A stretch of 64,000 nucleotides of DNA from Mucilaginibacter sp. L3T2-6 (GTDB lineage Bacteria; Bacteroidota; Bacteroidia; Sphingobacteriales; Sphingobacteriaceae). Position numbers and translations under genes: made by a program. Of this stretch, positions 31,983 to 40,851 are shown piece by piece. Under the pieces are notes generated by a model. The model saw only the letters and a program-made list of their open reading frames with translations. It did not search any database and was not told the origin of the DNA. Position 1 is the stretch's first letter. Each line of letters begins with the position of its first letter. The DNA lies in NCBI RefSeq assembly GCF_030519355.1, contig NZ_JAUMKC010000003.1:62001-126000 (forward strand), in the 5' to 3' direction.

Positions 31983-32744
31983 TTAGTTTTGACCGCTTGC
32001 GCCCCCCTCATGTGTGAAATTCCAAATGACGGCCAACTTAATGTACCGCCGAATGGTACTTTCTTGTGTCTGCTGAATTACGTTGTAGTTCGCCACCCTG
32101 TTGAACCCAGTGTTCTGATTTAGTAGATCGTTTCCCGAGAGCGCCAGTTGGAGATTCTCTTTTTTGAAGAATTTCCTTGCAAGAGTTGCGTTTAATAGCA
32201 CTTGGTGGAACGACCGATCAAAGATTTGCGTTTTTGCCAGATAGGTGTATTGCGCATCGGAGCTAAACTGAATTTTTCCGGGGAAATAAATTGTGAGACC
32301 ACCATCTGCATTGAAACTTTTGCCATTGTTATTTGCAGATTGAAGCGATGATTGGCTGACAACATACCCTGGGCCAGCATTCAGATAAATATCAAATTTG
32401 TCTTCTACACTTTTGGATATTGTGCCTTGTACAATGTAACTAGACGATTTGGTTCGATTAACGACGTCGTTTGAGAAGCTGTAATAGAGGTTCCCGTACG
32501 CATATAAGTTAAAACCCGCGTTCATGCCCAACTTTTGCACCTTTCTCCGTACGTTGATACTTAGACGGTAGTCAGTTGGTTTTTCTCCGTCAAAGTTTGA
32601 TGACTGGTACGCCGCTTGACCGGTCAAATGATCGTATCGCACGTTGGTCACGATGGCGTTTGAAGTTATGCCATAGCGCCCGCTGATATAAATTGACTGC
32701 TGTGTAGCAACTTTATATGAATTGTAACTAAAACTAATACTATT
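31983..32744 (-). pseudogene. C-terminal barrel of an outer-membrane receptor, broken by IS982
   Basis: Minus-strand frame of about 250 codons encoding the last strands of a PF14905-type outer-membrane beta-barrel (SISFSYNSYKVATQQSIYISGRYG..., LQLALSGNDLLNQNTGFNRV), ending at 31983. The frame begins at the left end of the IS982 element. The 5' end of apparently the same gene is at 33793-33990 on the far side of the element. Together they cover about 320 of the 750-900 codons usual for this family, so an internal part is missing, not just interrupted. Confidence 0.75.
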
Positions 32745-33792
32745 AACGTGAGTTCGGGATAAGAGAGGATTATAAAAACAGTTTTTGTTAAATATTAACT
32801 ATTTGAATATCAATAAGTAAGCATATTTTGTTATATTTAAGTGTCGAATTCAAACGATAACATTGTATGCTTACTCCCTCTAAAATTATTGAAATTTTCG
32901 TCAAAGTCGATGACTTTTGTAAAGAATTTGAGGACGAGATACTCAAACATCAACTTGAGGCGACTAATCACAAGGTCAGGAACCGTAAAGCATCGCTGTC
33001 CGACAGTGAATTGATTACCATACTAATCGCTTTTCACAGCGGACATTTTACCAATTTGAAGCACTTTTATCTATGTTGTATTTGTGCTCATTACCAGGAT
33101 TATTTTCCCGGCCTGGTATCTTATAATCGCTTTGTTGAACTGGAGCAAAGAGTAGCCGTACCCATGATGCTTTTCCTTAAAACCAATTGTCTTGGACAGT
33201 CGCGGGGTATCAACTTCATCGATTCAACACATATCAAAGCTTGTCATAACAGGCGCATCCATAACCATAAAGTATTTGCCTCGGTGGCCGAAAGAGGCCA
33301 GTGTTCTATCGGCTGGTTTTATGGATTCAAACTACACCTGATCATCAATGATAAAGGTGAAATACTATCTTTTTACCTTACAAAGGGCAATGTTGATGAC
33401 AGAAATATTAAGGTAATGATCTCCATGACCCAGGATATCTTCGGTAAATTATTCGGCGATAAGGGCTACATATCAAAAGCTTTGGCTGACTTGCTTTGGG
33501 GCAATGGCATACAGATGATAACCAAACCCCGCAAAAACATGAAAGACTTTAATATCTCACAGGCTGACAAAATAATGCTTAGAAAAAGGGCCATCATCGA
33601 ATGTGTCAACGATGAACTAAAGAATATCTGCAAACTTCAGCACACACGGCACAGATCGGTCAATAACTTTTTGATGAATACCATGGGCGTACTTTGCGCT
33701 TACCACTTCTTTCCTAAAAAGCCCTCTCTTAATATTATATTTGATGAGCAGGACAACCAGCTTTTGTTAGTTGCTTAACCCGAACTCACGTT
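32745..33792 (+). mobile_element. IS982-family insertion sequence
   Basis: About 1,048 bases bounded by inverted repeats AACGTGAGTTCGGGATAAG (32745-32763) and its complement at 33774-33792, one mismatch in 19; two more bases may belong on each side. It contains one transposase gene (32867-33778). No clean target duplication joins the flanking gene halves, which supports a deletion next to the element. Confidence 0.85.
32867..33778 (+). CDS. IS982-family transposase
   Basis: A 303-residue DDE transposase. Characteristic IS982 segments: FIDSTHIKACHNRRIHNHKVF split around the first Asp, GWFYGFKLHLIIND, GDKGYISKALADLLWG with the second Asp, and KRAIIECVNDELKNICKLQHTRHRS with the catalytic Glu. 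Length is normal for the family and the frame is intact, so the element may be active. The gene ends 14 bases from the right inverted-repeat end. Confidence 0.9.
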   Translation: MLTPSKIIEIFVKVDDFCKEFEDEILKHQLEATNHKVRNRKASLSDSELITILIAFHSGHFTNLKHFYLCCICAHYQDYFPGLVSYNRFVELEQRVAVPMMLFLKTNCLGQSRGINFIDSTHIKACHNRRIHNHKVFASVAERGQCSIGWFYGFKLHLIINDKGEILSFYLTKGNVDDRNIKVMISMTQDIFGKLFGDKGYISKALADLLWGNGIQMITKPRKNMKDFNISQADKIMLRKRAIIECVNDELKNICKLQHTRHRSVNNFLMNTMGVLCAYHFFPKKPSLNIIFDEQDNQLLLVA

Positions 33793-33990
33793 AAAATAGC
33801 CACCGGATGATGCGCGGGTATACGAGACGATAATCGAGTCCTTTGCATTTAACACAACAATGGAAGCATCTTTCAGATTTTTGTATGTCGTAGTATCGAC
33901 TACCTGACCTTTAATTCCAGGGGATGATTGGGCGTGTGATTGATAAAAGTATAAAACAACGAGTGTAAGGCATAGGAATACGGACTTCAT
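33793..33990 (-). pseudogene. 5' fragment of the outer-membrane receptor gene
   Basis: 66 codons: signal peptide MKSVFLCLTLVVLYFYQSHAQ and the start of a carboxypeptidase-regulatory-like domain (IKGQVVDTTTYKNLKDASIVVLNAKDS...), as in the N-terminus of PF14905 and TonB-dependent receptors. The frame runs into the IS982 end. It is the upstream half of the gene whose barrel end is at 31983-32744. Confidence 0.75.
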
Positions 33991-34472
33991 GATACGGTTT
34001 AAATACAGGGTAAAGATATTAATCGCCCGTTATAATGCAAATTTTTTTCGCGTCTAATTAAATTTTTTTTCGTCCGTATTAAATAATAACGCCTGCGCGC
34101 GAACTTGGCTAAGACCGCATAGTGCGACTGCAAATTAGTACAAACCGAAAAATTCACCAAAGATACTCGGCTTCCGCATGCCTGCGCATTCGCCCCGGAA
34201 GGAGCTGCTGCGTAAACCCGCACTGCGTTTGCGCACGGGCCATTTATTCCGTTCCTCCTTGCGGGTCGTGTCCTCGCCTCGTTTAGCGCTTTCTTTTTTC
34301 TCTTTTTGTTTTTTTGAATCAGTATTAAATGGAGGGGAAAAAACAGGGTAACGATGCGTAGAAATACGCTTGATACAAACGGGTGAAAATTGCGATATTA
34401 GGGAATACTAAACAGTATTCACATGAAGACCTCAACCATGCACTTGCTCAACTATCGGCACTTTGAAAACCT
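33991..34472. other. Intergenic stretch without genes
   Basis: About 480 bases. An AT-rich first part must hold the old receptor promoter; then a GC-richer part without a convincing frame. No hairpin or repeat of note. Confidence 0.5.
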
Positions 34473-34925
34473 TCAACTGTCCGCTACAGTCTTCTGCCTT
34501 TTTACAAACAAGTGATCGTGGTAAAATGCCGCAACTGCATTGCAGGCAATCCCCTGACCGGCCAAAGCCTTCGAAAACGCAGCAGTCAATCCAACGGCCT
34601 CCAACGAAGAATGAACCGTTAGTGTGATCCAGGATGCCACAAACTCATAGTTCAATTTCCGTTCGTCTGCGGTCTCACGGCTGACGACCATTGTGAAACC
34701 CTCTTGTTCTTTAAAAACCAGGACGATGTCCTGCAGGTATATCCCGGTCAATTCATCCGCCGTGCAAAAAACAAAATCACCGTCATTCAGCTTTGGCTTC
34801 ATCGTCTTTAAAAGTTTAATTAAATCTGTTTCGGCTTTCACGGGTTTCATTTTTTTAAGAAGCTCATATTGGGGATCCAGGCAAATAGTCCTTATAGTTG
34901 TTTCGCTGCAGATTCCCGGTGTCAT
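34473..34925 (-). CDS. ACT-domain (DUF2241-type) protein
   Basis: A 150-residue protein with a double ACT-like fold: LLKTMKPKLNDGDFVFCT and WITLTVHSSLEAVGLTAAFSKALAGQGIACN then VVAAFYHDHLFV-like ending (AVAAFYHDHLFVKRQK). Such proteins bind amino acids or small ligands. The start ATG at 34925 overlaps the RidA stop codon (ATGA); a later Met26 (34850) fits the usual family start better. It is in an operon with the RidA gene. Confidence 0.75.
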   Translation of the reverse strand: MTPGICSETTIRTICLDPQYELLKKMKPVKAETDLIKLLKTMKPKLNDGDFVFCTADELTGIYLQDIVLVFKEQEGFTMVVSRETADERKLNYEFVASWITLTVHSSLEAVGLTAAFSKALAGQGIACNAVAAFYHDHLFVKRQKTVADS

Positions 34926-35302
34926 GGCTTTACCGCGATAACCGAAATCTCGATGGCTGCATTCCTGGGCAGCGCCGCAACCTGAACGGTTTCCCGCGCC
35001 GGAAACTTGCCGGTGAAATAGTTGCTGTAGACTTCGTTCACCTCGGCAAACACCTGCAAATCCGTGAGGAAAAGGCTGACTTTGACAACATGGCTGAAAT
35101 CCAGTCCTGCCTCGGTCAATATAGCCCTGATGTATTCCATAACTTGCCGGGTTTGCGCCCTTATCCCCCCGGGCACCAATTGGCCATCAGCTGCGTCTAT
35201 GGGGATCTGCCCGGCGACGAAAACTAAGTTTCCTGAGGCTACCGCCTGGCTGTAAGGGCCATAGGGTTCCGGCGCATTGTTAGAAAGAATGATTTGTTTC
35301 AT
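34922..35302 (-). CDS. RidA family enamine/imine deaminase
   Basis: A 126-residue RidA/YjgF protein: start MKQIILSNNAPEPYGPYSQAV, the signature VFVAGQIPIDAADGQLVPGGI and MEYIRAILTEAGLDFSHVVKVSLFL. The conserved Arg of the active site is in FPARETVQVA. It hydrolyses reactive enamines/imines formed by PLP enzymes. Intact, normal length. Together with the ACT protein it forms a small amino-acid stress unit. Confidence 0.9.
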   Translation of the reverse strand: MKQIILSNNAPEPYGPYSQAVASGNLVFVAGQIPIDAADGQLVPGGIRAQTRQVMEYIRAILTEAGLDFSHVVKVSLFLTDLQVFAEVNEVYSNYFTGKFPARETVQVAALPRNAAIEISVIAVKP

Positions 35303-35603
35303 ATGATTCGCTGATCAATTTTTGTCCTTCAACGGCGGGATCTTATTCCCTGGCTGGCCATCTCATGAACGCATTACGTGCGTTAGTCGCATTCGGGGAT
35401 TTTAACTTACATTTTTGAAGAAATATTTTCATGATTGCAGGGAATACCGGTATCCGGACCGGCCAAAATGTCCCAAACCAATACCGCTCAGCGGCTGTAA
35501 GCCGCGGCAATTGCAATAAGAGGACTTAACCAACTAAAAATCAGGCGCAGATGCATTTGACAAATTTAAATTTCATTATATTCAGACACTTAATCTTATC
35601 GCA
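35303..35603. other. Intergenic stretch without genes
   Basis: About 300 bases upstream of the RidA gene. A run of A/T at 35545-35600 may hold the promoter of the short frame that follows. Nothing else recognised. Confidence 0.4.
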
Positions 35604-35856
35604 ATGAAAATAATATCTCCGCCTTTCTTTCTGCATGCTATTTTAGCATTCCAATCACTTAATGCATCCGGACTTTCACCAAACCGGTGCAAGCGGGATA
35701 TTCAGTTGCTGGGCGGACGGAAGCTTTAAATCAACCGATACTTCGACCATATTTGTCCGAGGGGCATTTAATAGGCAGGCCAGGAACGCCAGCCTGAATG
35801 ATGTCCAGGTACAGCTGGGCGGGTCGTTCAGTATTTTTGGCGCAAATTCCAAATAG
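35604..35856 (+). pseudogene. Doubtful remnant of a secreted protein gene
   Basis: A signal-like start MKIISPPFFLHAILAFQSLNA at 35604 passes, in another frame, into TGASGIFSCWADGSFKSTDTS... and ...VQVQLGGSFSIFGANS, which looks like a genuine protein segment, so a frameshift near 35670 would be needed. I do not recognise the family. The 3' end is cut off by the transposase remnant that follows. Confidence 0.3.
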
Positions 35857-35884
35857 AAACGGCCGCACTTATCTGAATTTTCTT

Positions 35885-36010
35885 AACCGCCGCCATAAAG
35901 TTTTTATTAAAATTGGGCGCCGTAACCGGCATTTCCGGGAGTATCTGCGCCGTGTCGGCATTATAATCCGGGGGGAGCCCGTGGCCCGTCAGCCTGGGTC
36001 TGCGATAGCT
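35885..36010 (+). pseudogene. Decayed 3' end of a second transposase copy
   Basis: The frame reads KIGRRNRHFREYLRRVGIIIRGEPVA, matching FMERNRHFREHPRRAGNKIWGQELVA at the C-terminus of the transposase at 37371-38915 (about three quarters of bases identical over 70). The rest of the copy is gone. It directly precedes repeat copy A, as the intact transposase precedes copy B. Confidence 0.65.
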
Positions 36011-36012
36011 GG

Positions 36013-36522
36013 CTATCCGATCAGTTTTAAGGCGATGCCTTGGAGCCCGGTATATATTTCCAGGTAATACTGGATGGTTTTGAATTTAAACTCTTCCCAA
36101 TAAGGCTCCATCGGATTCAATGCACTGTTTTTGGCAAACATCTTGTCCAACACAAACCCGTGCGCATCAGCCTGCTTTTCAACGACTAGCCGTATATCGT
36201 CTTCATGAACTATTCCCGGAAACCTTGACAGAAACATCAGCTGAACAGAAATTTTATCACTGACCTGAAGACGCGGTATCTCTACGATGAAAGAAGATTC
36301 ACCCTCCATTATCCTTAATTTTTCAGATAATGCAAAAGACTCAACCACATCAACTTTCAAATCGACCATGTTGAAGAATTCCGGTTCCTCCCTCCCGGCG
36401 ACCGGTTTTGTGCAGAAAAACTTTTGGGCTTGACCGTCATAGTAGTATCTTGCCCCGCCATTGCCCGGGGCGGTCATGGCATAACAAAGCCAGTGTAAAT
36501 TGAATAGCTGTAATGAATTCAT
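36013..36522 (-). CDS. Conserved hypothetical protein next to transposase copies
   Basis: A 169-residue product from MNSLQLFNLHWLCYAM (36522). No family recognised with confidence. Segments: MTAPGNGGARYYYDGQAQKFF, VESFALSEKLRIMEGESSFIVEIPR and a C-terminal WEEFKFKTIQYYLEIYTGL. The KL..GESS..EIPRLQVS part is repeated at 38.9 kb and 4.64 kb, always truncated there. This copy alone keeps an open frame. It may be a passenger of the transposon or an unrelated gene duplicated with it. Confidence 0.5.
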   Translation of the reverse strand: MNSLQLFNLHWLCYAMTAPGNGGARYYYDGQAQKFFCTKPVAGREEPEFFNMVDLKVDVVESFALSEKLRIMEGESSFIVEIPRLQVSDKISVQLMFLSRFPGIVHEDDIRLVVEKQADAHGFVLDKMFAKNSALNPMEPYWEEFKFKTIQYYLEIYTGLQGIALKLIG

Positions 36523-36735
36523 GCACTGCGAAAATAAAAAAGTAAAGCACAAAGCCGGTTATGAGAAATTTTAAAGCAGAAGCCGGACATCGCTTTCATA
36601 TGCAGCTTAATCCGGAAGGAAATTTTTACATCACGAATAAGGACCATTGCCCTGCGATATATCATAAAGCAGAGGAGCTTTTGGATAAGGCGATCAAAAT
36701 TTACGGGCGGGAAGCGGAGGTTCTTCCAGGCGCAG
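36245..36735. repeat. Repeat copy A (downstream of transposase remnant)
   Basis: Copy B at 38917-39340 matches this segment closely, except that copy B lacks about 50 bases (equivalent of 36460-36512). It covers the 5' half of the gene at 36013-36522 and the small plus-strand frame at 36561-36743. Confidence 0.8.
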
Positions 36736-36743
36736 AAGGCTAA
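36561..36743 (+). CDS. Small hypothetical protein, copy A
   Basis: A 60-residue product: MRNFKAEAGHRFHMQLNPEG, FYITNKDHCPAIYHKAEELLDKAIKIYG. No family recognised; the conserved reading frame between copies A and B, with mainly third-base changes in places, supports a real coding past. In copy B the start ATG is changed to AGG. Divergent from the gene at 36013-36522, 38 bases apart. Confidence 0.5.
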   Translation: MRNFKAEAGHRFHMQLNPEGNFYITNKDHCPAIYHKAEELLDKAIKIYGREAEVLPGAEG

Positions 36744-36785
36744 AGATATTTCCAGGAAATAATTGACAAGCTTATCCTTTAACAT

Positions 36786-36911
36786 ATGGGTGATTTAAAT
36801 AAAGTTGTGGCGGCCAGGATCAAGGAGAAACGGCTGGAACTTCGGTCCACTGGCCGGAAACCTGCTGCGCCGCCTCCTAAAATTTGGGTTAAACAACCTG
36901 TTGAGTACTGA
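36786..36911 (+). CDS. Possible 41-residue basic protein
   Basis: Frame MGDLNKVVAARIKEKRLELR then STGRKPAAPPPKIWVKQPVEY. Basic and Pro-rich, no family. It ends one base before the FtsX remnant on the other strand. Kept only for its protein-like composition. Confidence 0.25.
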   Translation: MGDLNKVVAARIKEKRLELRSTGRKPAAPPPKIWVKQPVEY

Positions 36912-37190
36912 TTACTCGCTGCGCAGGCTTTTTACCGGGGTCACTAAAGCAATTTTAATGATCTGGAAGCTGACGGTCACCAAGGCGATCAAAATGATCA
37001 TGCCGGCGGCGAGCGCAAATACCTACCAGGACAACGGCGCACGGTAGGCAAAACCTTGCTGGAAGCCATTAGTCGCAGGCCAGGCCAGCGGCATGGCGAT
37101 AGCAATCGCTATAACGATCAGTAAGAAAAATTCGCGTGACAGTAGAACAAATAAGGCGTTTACGCCCGCGCCAAGCCCTAAAAGAAAAAC
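36912..37190 (-). pseudogene. C-terminal remnant of an FtsX/MacB-type ABC permease
   Basis: The minus strand reads GLGAGVNALFVLLSREFFLL, IVIAIAIAMPLAWPATNGFQQGFAYR, LSW-stop-VFALAAGMIILIALVTV and SFQIIKIALVTPVKSLRSE, stop. This is the characteristic last helix pair and tail of FtsX-like permeases (LSreFl..iAiaiA.Plaw.....ql.FAYr...TVs.Q..kaA..nPvksLR.E). An in-frame TAG at about 37032 and the absent remainder mark it as a remnant. Confidence 0.75.
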
Positions 37191-37277
37191 AGCCTAATTT
37201 TGTTTGAGAACCTTACGCCAGTTAAGTTACGCACAAGTGATCGCGTTGCCGATGACGCGCATTAGCCATCAGGGGGC

Positions 37278-37326
37278 CACAATATTTCCTGGACCTCATC
37301 GAAAAATTAAAATTCAGCAGCTGATT
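37278..37326 (+). repeat. Copy of the last 45 bases of the AbiEii-type gene
   Basis: Matches 22772-22821 (the end of the gene at 22437-22817) nearly base for base: CAATATTTCCTGGACCTC, then TCGAAAAATTAAAATTCAGC and the stop region. It lies just upstream of the transposase promoter. It shows that a second AbiEii-type copy once ended here. Confidence 0.75.
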
Positions 37327-37370
37327 GATCATATTTGCGGGTCGGGAGCATATTATCTGTATCTTTCTGC

Positions 37371-38915
37371 ATGAATAAGATCCCGGTATCAAAGATCAGC
37401 CGTATCAGCGAGGAGTTCCTGGCGGGAACGCTGAAAACGGCCAAACTGGCCGCTGAACTTCATATTACCCGCCGCACTGTCGCAAGGCGGGTTGCAAAAC
37501 TTAAGCGGCTCGCAGCTGCGTTTCCTGATAAACTTCAGGACCTTAGCTTTAACCCGCCGCGGCAGCCAAGGGAGAAAACGCAGCTTTACCGCGATTTGAT
37601 CGGCATCTTACCCGTCCTGGTTGACCGGGCGGCAACGCCCTGTTTGTATGCCGAAAGCCTTTGGGCGGAGTACCGGAAAATTTACCCGCAGGGGTATGGC
37701 AAGTTCTGGTTTGAACACCATTACAGGGCATGGCGTGCATCCAATCAGGTATGCCGCTTCTATAACCAGCGGGTCCGCGTGATCAGCCCGGAAGACGATG
37801 CCATTTTGCAAAAATGGCGCAGTGCCGGCTCCCGCGAACAATGGAAGAAAGCTACGGTCATTTTGGGTTCTTTCGCCGGGCGTACGCTGGCAGAATTAAT
37901 GGGGCAAGTGGAGAAAACCCGCCCGACGTTACTGGAATGGATCGAAAACTACAAGAACGGCGGCTTACGCAAGCTGGACCTGCAGCCTTACACCACCTGC
38001 CCGGCATTGCTCGAAGGCGTGCGCCTGAAACAGGAGAACCTGACCAGGTTGCTCCACCAGGCCCCAAAGCTGCACGGTTTTAACCGTACATCCTGGCGGG
38101 TGGAAGACCTCGTTACCGCTTATCAAGCGGTATATAACCTGCCCATCAGCCGCAGCTGCGTGCTCGAGAACCTGCATAAAATGGGACTCGGCTACTATAA
38201 GTCACGCGAATTGCTGACCAGCCCCGACCCGGATTTCCGCGAAAAGCTCGGGCATATCAAACACATCCTGCGGAACCTCGGCGAGCATGAGCGGTTTTTT
38301 TCTGTTGACGAATACGGGCCATTTGCCATCAAGCTCAAAACAGGCCGCTCTTTTACCCGCGAAAGGCAAACCGTGCCGCAGGTCCAGAAAAGCAAGGGCT
38401 GCGTGGTCCTAATCGCCGCGCTCGAGCTTTCGCGGAACCAGGTCTCGCATTTCTACAGCTATAAGAAGAATACCGACCAGATGATCCGGCTGCTGGACCT
38501 GTTGCTGGAAGAGTACCGCGATACGGAAAAGCTGTACCTCTCCTGGGACTGCGCCAGCTTCCATGCCGCAAAGAAACTCTATGCCCGGCGCGACGAGATC
38601 AACAGTGAAGCTTACCGGCTGCAGCACCGGACGCCGCTTGTCGAATTTGCGCCATTACCCGTATCTGCGCAATTCTTAAATGTTATCGAATCTGTTTTCA
38701 GCGGCCTCGCCAGGGCGGTGATCCACAACAGTAATTATGGCTCTGCCGAAGAATGCCGCGCAGCGATCGACCGGCATTTTATGGAGCGTAACCGGCACTT
38801 TCGGGAACATCCGCGCCGCGCCGGTAATAAAATCTGGGGGCAGGAGCTCGTCGCCCCTGAATTTCATGAAGGCCGCCATACCAAGAGCCTCAGCGCCATG
38901 CGCGGCGCACGGTAA
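37371..38915 (+). CDS. Unusual DDE transposase (IS630-like core, IS21-like N-terminus)
   Basis: A 514-residue transposase from ATG 37371 (upstream Met at 37335 less likely). N-terminal helix-turn-helix (AGTLKTAKLAAELHITRRTVARRVAKL) and ESLWAEYRKIYPQGYG-type segment recall IS21 IstA. The catalytic part is IS630/Tc1-like: Asp in FFSVDEYG, Asp in YLSWDCASFHA, Glu in FLNVIESVFSG. At 514 residues it is longer than normal IS630 transposases (about 340). No terminal repeats were resolved. A decayed copy of its 3' end is at 35885-36010. Confidence 0.75.
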   Translation: MNKIPVSKISRISEEFLAGTLKTAKLAAELHITRRTVARRVAKLKRLAAAFPDKLQDLSFNPPRQPREKTQLYRDLIGILPVLVDRAATPCLYAESLWAEYRKIYPQGYGKFWFEHHYRAWRASNQVCRFYNQRVRVISPEDDAILQKWRSAGSREQWKKATVILGSFAGRTLAELMGQVEKTRPTLLEWIENYKNGGLRKLDLQPYTTCPALLEGVRLKQENLTRLLHQAPKLHGFNRTSWRVEDLVTAYQAVYNLPISRSCVLENLHKMGLGYYKSRELLTSPDPDFREKLGHIKHILRNLGEHERFFSVDEYGPFAIKLKTGRSFTRERQTVPQVQKSKGCVVLIAALELSRNQVSHFYSYKKNTDQMIRLLDLLLEEYRDTEKLYLSWDCASFHAAKKLYARRDEINSEAYRLQHRTPLVEFAPLPVSAQFLNVIESVFSGLARAVIHNSNYGSAEECRAAIDRHFMERNRHFREHPRRAGNKIWGQELVAPEFHEGRHTKSLSAMRGAR

Positions 38916-38916
38916 A

Positions 38917-39340
38917 TCTTATCACTGACCTGGAGACGCGGTATTTCTGTCAGGAAGGAAGATTCAGCGTCCATCTTTTTCAATTTTTCAGATAACGCAT
39001 AGACGCCACCGCATCAACTTTCAAATCGACCATGTTAAAGAATTCCGGCTCCCCCTCCCACCTGCCGGTTTTGTATAGAAAAACATTTGGGTTTGACCGT
39101 CATAGTAGTATCTTTCCCCGCCATGAATTCATATACTGCGAAAATAGAAAACTAAAGCACAAAGCCGGTTAGGAGAAATTTTAAAGCAGAAGCCGGAGAT
39201 CGCTTTCATATGCAGCTTAATCCCGAAGGAAATTTTTACATCACGAATAACGACCATTGCCCTGCGATTTATCACAAGGCAGAAGTGCTGTTGGATAAGG
39301 CGATCAAAATCTGCGGGCGGGACGGGGAAGTACCTGTGGG
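38917..39340. repeat. Repeat copy B (downstream of intact transposase)
   Basis: Second copy of 36245-36735. The minus-strand gene part is truncated and frameshifted. The plus-strand frame (RNFKAEAGDRFHMQLNPEGN then HCPAIYHKAEVLLDKAIKIC) is intact except for loss of the start codon (AGG for ATG at about 39174) and ends at a TGA near 39350. Confidence 0.8.
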
Positions 39341-39538
39341 TGTCATTTGAGCGACGGATTAGCTAAAAGGAATGATAATGGTCGTTTATCCTTAATTGAA
39401 TGAGAAGCCATCTTCATTTACCGGCAGCTTTTGCGCACTATATTTTGCTACTAAAGAAAAAAAATTTGCCGGCGAAATTTTTGTTTTATTAGAGCAGTAG
39501 TTTGCGTAGAAGCAGCAAGCACCGCGTTCGTTTTCAAA

Positions 39539-40171
39539 TCAATATGCACCTGCTTCCTCGCGGTTTTTCATCCAAAGCTGGTTGGCATAGTCCCGGAAGG
39601 ATTGCGGGGCAGCTTTAAAGTTTTCATCGGCTGTATAATCGCCGCCGATGTAGGGTGATGTTTTTGGATGTTTGAGTTTGAGATGAGTGGTGCCGCGAAT
39701 GGCATATTTTTTCACGCCTTCGCGCATGATCACTTTCATGGGATTAGGCGACAAGGCATCCTGACACGAAGTCCGGTAAACGAACCAAACTTCGTCAATG
39801 CCATTATGGTCGAGATCGGTAATTGTTAATGAGCCTGGACGCAATTTCGAGTCCGCATCCGGGCCGCATGGACCGGCTTCATCGTTAAGCTGCCACTCCA
39901 GCGTAGTGGTTATGGCCGTTTGCAGGTAGCTGAATACATGTAACTGCGATGTGTATACGCTTTCGTTATCGTCAGCAGGGGTGGTAATAAATGCCTTGGT
40001 GACGATCACCGTATGGGTACCTTCTTTATCAGCATATTTTACCGCATCGCTAAAGTCGCCTTTGTATATCATCGATGCGGGGATGGCGTTTTTTTTCAGG
40101 TGCGTTACTTGCTGGGCGCTGATTATCGCCGGCGATATCAGCACCAGCGTAAGTATATGTAAATATCTCAC
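39539..40171 (-). CDS. Secreted M949_RS01915-like protein
   Basis: A 210-residue exported protein, GTG start, signal peptide MRYLHILTLVLISPAIISAQ. Segments WQLNDEAGPCGPDADSKL, ITDLDHNGIDEVWFVYRTSC and MKVIMREGVKKYAIRG match what I recall of the M949_RS01915 family, annotated as surface polysaccharide related. The DLDHNGIDE stretch looks like a calcium-binding FG-GAP-type loop. Function not known. Stand-alone gene. Confidence 0.6.
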   Translation of the reverse strand: MRYLHILTLVLISPAIISAQQVTHLKKNAIPASMIYKGDFSDAVKYADKEGTHTVIVTKAFITTPADDNESVYTSQLHVFSYLQTAITTTLEWQLNDEAGPCGPDADSKLRPGSLTITDLDHNGIDEVWFVYRTSCQDALSPNPMKVIMREGVKKYAIRGTTHLKLKHPKTSPYIGGDYTADENFKAAPQSFRDYANQLWMKNREEAGAY

Positions 40172-40851
40172 GGTAAAGGGTTTTTATGATTCAGTTCGGA
40201 TAAAGATAAGAGATTATTAAATAGCGGCTTAACTTATCTAAAAGTTTTACATTTCCGTCAAAACTTAAGTTTTCAGTATATACAGTTTAGATAAGTGTCC
40301 CCCCAAAAAAAAATAAGATCCTTCACACGCTGTCCAAAAAGAAAACTGCCTGCGAAATACTTGAAATAAAGATTAAAAGGCAAGCCTTTGTAAAAGAACC
40401 AAAGCGACCTCAACCCCGGTACTCACTGTCTTGGAATTTTGACCGGATGCATCGGACGCGAAATTATCGTACGGTTATGTAAAAAAAACCTGCAATTAAC
40501 TGATTTACGGTTTTTTAACGGGCCGGTCAAAATTAACCAACCAATCGCATTTTTCTGGTGCTCTGCCAGATGGCTATAAAAAATTGTATATCACTCTATT
40601 CAGTGCTTTGACATCCTGGTCGTAAAAAGACTTGGAGAAGCATACTTTAGCTATAATTTAAGCCGGAATTTAAAGTTGGCTTTTTTACGTTTACGAAATA
40701 CACAGAAAACAGTTCATCAATTTAAATTTAGCAGGTTACCAGCAGCCATAGACCGATAAGAAAATTAAGCGAAGTAAAATCTGATCCTGCAACACAAAGT
40801 CCTGCGCTTTAAACAAGTCATCTATAAGCTTTATATCATTTAGAATGGCAG
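40172..40851. other. Long intergenic stretch without genes
   Basis: About 680 bases. A plus-strand stretch at about 40338-40482 is open for some 48 codons (KKKTACEILEIKIKRQAF...), with no start or family. Run of nine A at 40306-40314. Otherwise nothing seen. Confidence 0.5.

Noticed and set aside
32867..33778. IS4 or IS5 assignment of the transposase
   Set aside because: Segments around ACHNRRI-HNHKVF and GWFYGFKLH are those of IS982.
36013..36552. UPF0158 family call for the hypothetical protein
   Set aside because: Only the WxEFK-like end is similar; the rest does not match the family pattern.
40500..40520. TTACGGTTTTTTAACGG as an eighth operator
   Set aside because: The right arm does not complete CCGTA and there is no gene at the right distance.
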